DNA of 64,000 nt from Ptiloglossa arizonensis (taxonomy: Eukaryota; Arthropoda; Insecta; Hymenoptera; Colletidae), in NCBI RefSeq assembly GCF_051014685.1, contig NC_135059.1, positions 3,782,001 to 3,846,000 on the forward strand. The letters run 5' to 3'. The notes under the pieces were generated by a model, which was not told the origin of the DNA, did no database searches, and worked only from the letters and a program-made list of their open reading frames with translations. Shown piece after piece: positions 61,021-64,000 of the stretch. Numbering within the stretch: the stretch's first letter is position 1; each line of letters begins with the position of its first letter. The position numbers were made by a program, and so were the translations under genes.

Positions 61021-62645
61021 CAGACGCGATACCGATAAGAAGTTCTCAATGTATGATTATCAAATATTCAGGTCGTGATCGGAGCGAATGAAACGAGAGT
61101 CGATTTTTTAAAGTGGACGCGCTTCGATTAAAATACATACAATGCTGTGAATTTATCGATAATTATGATGAATTATCATCGGTCCGATGATTCGGCGCTG
61201 TACCGATAAATGAGCGACGAACTTGTGACGAATTTCCCGATATCTAATTTCTACAAATGACTTCGTCACCTCGGAACAGTGCATCCCGATCCCCAAGCTC
61301 GAATTCGACGAACATCTTCCCGATAAAACTTACCCCGAGAACCAACCCTGTGAAACTTTTCCACCTATTCTTTAAGATAGCAACTGTATACAAACTCACC
61401 AAGCTCTCGAATAAAACAGTCTATATTCGGAAGTCAACTGTTCGCCACATCGTTACGCTGTCCGTTTCAACCCATTATTTCTCCCGTCCGAATAATTTTC
61501 AAGTAAAGTTCTCAGTTTGGATCAAGTGATTCGTCGCGACTCTCAAATCCTCGCTAAATTCATTCGAATCAAGATTCGAGTGCGACTCGAATCCTTCGCT
61601 AAAAAGTGACAGTTTCAAATTTGTCCCGTCACAAGCTCAAAACGTACCCGACGAATCGGGCTTTAAGTTCGTGCTCGTGAGCTTCGAATACCCGAGCTTC
61701 GCGATATCGTCGATTCAGCTGCCACGCGGAAACAAGAGTAACGTTGTATGCGGACAAAAAGAAGGAGAAACCTCGTCGAAACTCGATCCCGTTCCGCAAC
61801 ACGCAACGCGGGGCGAAAGTTTGACCGGCGCAAACAGAACGGCGTGCGATTAATGCATATTAAAATTAAAATTAAATTTGCACCGCTTATCGGCTGCGGT
61901 GGCTGGCAAGAGACGCGAGAAAACGTGAGTCTGCAGTCAGTGCACGGTGTACATAAATCGGCCGGTTGACGGTGTAGAGTTCCGTGGTAAATACACTCTT
62001 CCGATCCGCCATCGCGAAATCGTGCACGGGTGTTACAAACACGCGCGTTGTATCGCGGAATTTTGAAAATTTGCGCGAGTAATAGATCGAGAAATAAAGG
62101 AGGAACTATGAATTTTGTTTTTCTAGTTTTCTTTTTTTTTTTTACGCGTAGTTCGAGATACTTTTCCGAATAAGTATCCGTTTAGTACCACGGCGATCAG
62201 CTGGACGTAGCACAAACGATAACCGACCAAGGTAATAATAATAACGCCTTTATTGCGCGATAAAAGAAATGAGAGTTCATGTACGGATTGACGTAAAAGA
62301 CGCCCAGACTGGGCAACGGTCGGGAGAAACGGAGAGAAAGAAAGAGAAATATAAAAATAATTGAAAAGAAACGAAGAAACGGAAACGAGACGGAAAATTG
62401 TCGGTTTTCGAGATCGAGATTTCCGAATAGATGTATGGCAAGGAACGTTCCTTCGCAACGAGGAGGAATTTGTCGTAACGAAGATTATAGTTGCGCGATC
62501 AGAGGCTACTGTGTATTTGCAGAGTGCTTCGAAAGTGAGCGATTCGTCTCAATATGTTACGTAAACGCGAGATCGGAAATGCTTTATTTATGAAATTCGA
62601 ACGGAAGAATTAAACACGAGGGAAACAATAACAGACTATTAGTAC

Positions 62646-63065
62646 TGTAGAAATTATCTATATACAGGTGGTAGTTATTATGAAATAAAGGTGAATAAAA
62701 TTTTAGGATATACTTGTACTGAACGAGGTAGTAGTAGAACAAAACATTAACAAAGCACACAAATAATAACCACGCTGACTACGCTGACTACGCTATTCTT
62801 ATATTACGCGATTCGACACGTTTCGACAATTTTCCAACAATGACTGCCCTTAAACACACTTTTCTCGCACCTTATATTCTCACACGCACTCGTCCCTTTC
62901 GTTCTAACCCTTAACCTTTCTCACTCCATGCATCTGGCGCCATCTCGATTGCTCATCTTTCGCACCTCAGTTCGAAACATCGTACCTCGCCGTTCAGTTC
63001 GAACACTTCTTTCACGTCTCGAAAACACTTGCTCGTCTATCCCAAACACTCCACATTTTCACCGG
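62646..63065 (+). repeat. Dispersed repeat family 2, copy b
   Basis: It is the second member of the direct pair with 50985-51409. The CTACGCTGA run is shorter here (62,773-62,795), and there is an extra ~40-bp segment around 62,965-63,005. The AT-rich start and pyrimidine-rich middle resemble family 1 in style but do not align with it. Confidence 0.75.
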
Positions 63066-64000
63066 ATCTCGCGCATTCCCTTTCGTTCCCACGCATTACC
63101 ACACTTGGCCATCTTGCACTGTGTCAGCGTTACGGAAAACTTGCCTGACCCATCGTCTAGACTTATTGTCGCGCCTTCGCTCTCGTGTTTTTTATCTTTT
63201 ACGCAAACACACACTTCGCTGGCATCCTACATCATTGACCGATTTTTTTTTTTCAATAAAAGGTTGACGTCTATTTCGAACGTTGACAAGAATTTTATTA
63301 AGAAGCGTCGAACAGTCGGTTCCGCGTCGATTGGAGCGCGAAGAGAGGAATGAAAAGGAGGTTCTATATGCAGGCTGTTTTCATCGTCGAAGTCTTCAGT
63401 GGACCGTGTTAATTTATTACGGTGCCGCCATTGAAAATAAAATTTCATCTCACACTTGATAATAAAGCATTTCCGAATCTGTGTATCTGTAACGATTTTC
63501 TTAGAGTTTAGTCACAGAACGTATTGGTAACAGTTTCATCGAACCTGCTATATATTCGAATGGAAAACTTCACATAGATCATCGATTACGAAGTCACCTT
63601 CGAAAGATGTGTACACGTATATACACTTGTATCTGTGTGCTCGATTTAAATGATCCATTACCCGCCTTTGAGAAAAAGACCGACTGTAAGCGAATCTTCA
63701 AAGCGTTTCGAAAGCGTGGCGTATATTCCCCGTACATCACTATTGTATTTCTTCGATCGTTTCGATATATTCGTGTATTGTTGTTCGACGACGATTTTGA
63801 TCAATGTATTTCAAGATTTCGTTTCACCTATTGCGTATCCCGCGCCTCGACGCCCGTTTGAACGACTCGATGAAATTCGTGGTCGTCCCGTGGGTCGTTC
63901 GTATTGTTTGTTTTATTAGGCGTTGCTCGGCGCCGTTTACTCTCTTCTTTTAGATTTCGACCGATCGGTTATTCCTATGCACGATGATAAAAATTTCACG

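Noticed and set aside
1..64000. tRNA genes
   Set aside because: I scanned for B-box-like GGTTCGAnnCC on both strands; the few GGTTCGA matches lack the rest of the cloverleaf.

Overview
The window looks like a gene-poor piece of an animal nuclear genome, most probably an insect and plausibly a bee or other hymenopteran. There are no bacterial-style operons. Open frames are short, and the coding pieces that can be recognised are bounded by splice signals and followed by an AATAAA signal. The sequence is unusually rich in CpG-containing words such as TCGA and CGAA, carries many microsatellites, and holds small TTAA- and TA-flanked inverted-repeat transposons. The hymenopteran assignment is inferred from this composition and from element types; no marker gene fixes it.

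The best-supported gene lies on the minus strand at about 53.56-59.4 kb. Five exons can be read with matching splice phases: 59396-59324, 58643-57900, 57771-57677, 56639 to 56088 (or 55944), and 53876-53625. A polyadenylation signal follows at 53562-53557. Together they give an acidic, largely low-complexity protein of roughly 570 residues plus unlocated 5' sequence. Its centre is an array of about eleven 15-residue units encoded by a 45-bp minisatellite. A possible alternative first exon (56903-56850) would give a short isoform without the array. I do not recognise the family.

The rest is mostly non-coding, with repeats of many kinds. The clearest are: a 34-bp minisatellite with a higher-order period near 201 bp (24.9-25.5 kb); a 174-bp tandem duplication next to a MITE family whose two copies share flanks but carry inverted cores (25.8-27.2 kb); a 1.1-kb inverted-repeat element whose right arm is split by a 243-bp TTAA-flanked MITE (28.9-30.27 kb); an inverted pair of dispersed repeats (31.66-32.07 and 39.22-39.82 kb); a 250-260 bp triplication (43.5-44.3 kb); a Tc1-like MITE (45.8-46.2 kb); and a direct pair of dispersed repeats (51.0-51.4 and 62.6-63.1 kb). 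CpG-dense, GC-rich tracts at 12.9-17.5 kb and 20.4-22.5 kb could be promoters or 5' exons, but I could not read a gene in them.

A few isolated splice-bounded open segments (for example 37860-37695 minus and 60844-61020 plus) have protein-like composition and are listed at low confidence. No tRNA, rRNA or CRISPR array was seen.
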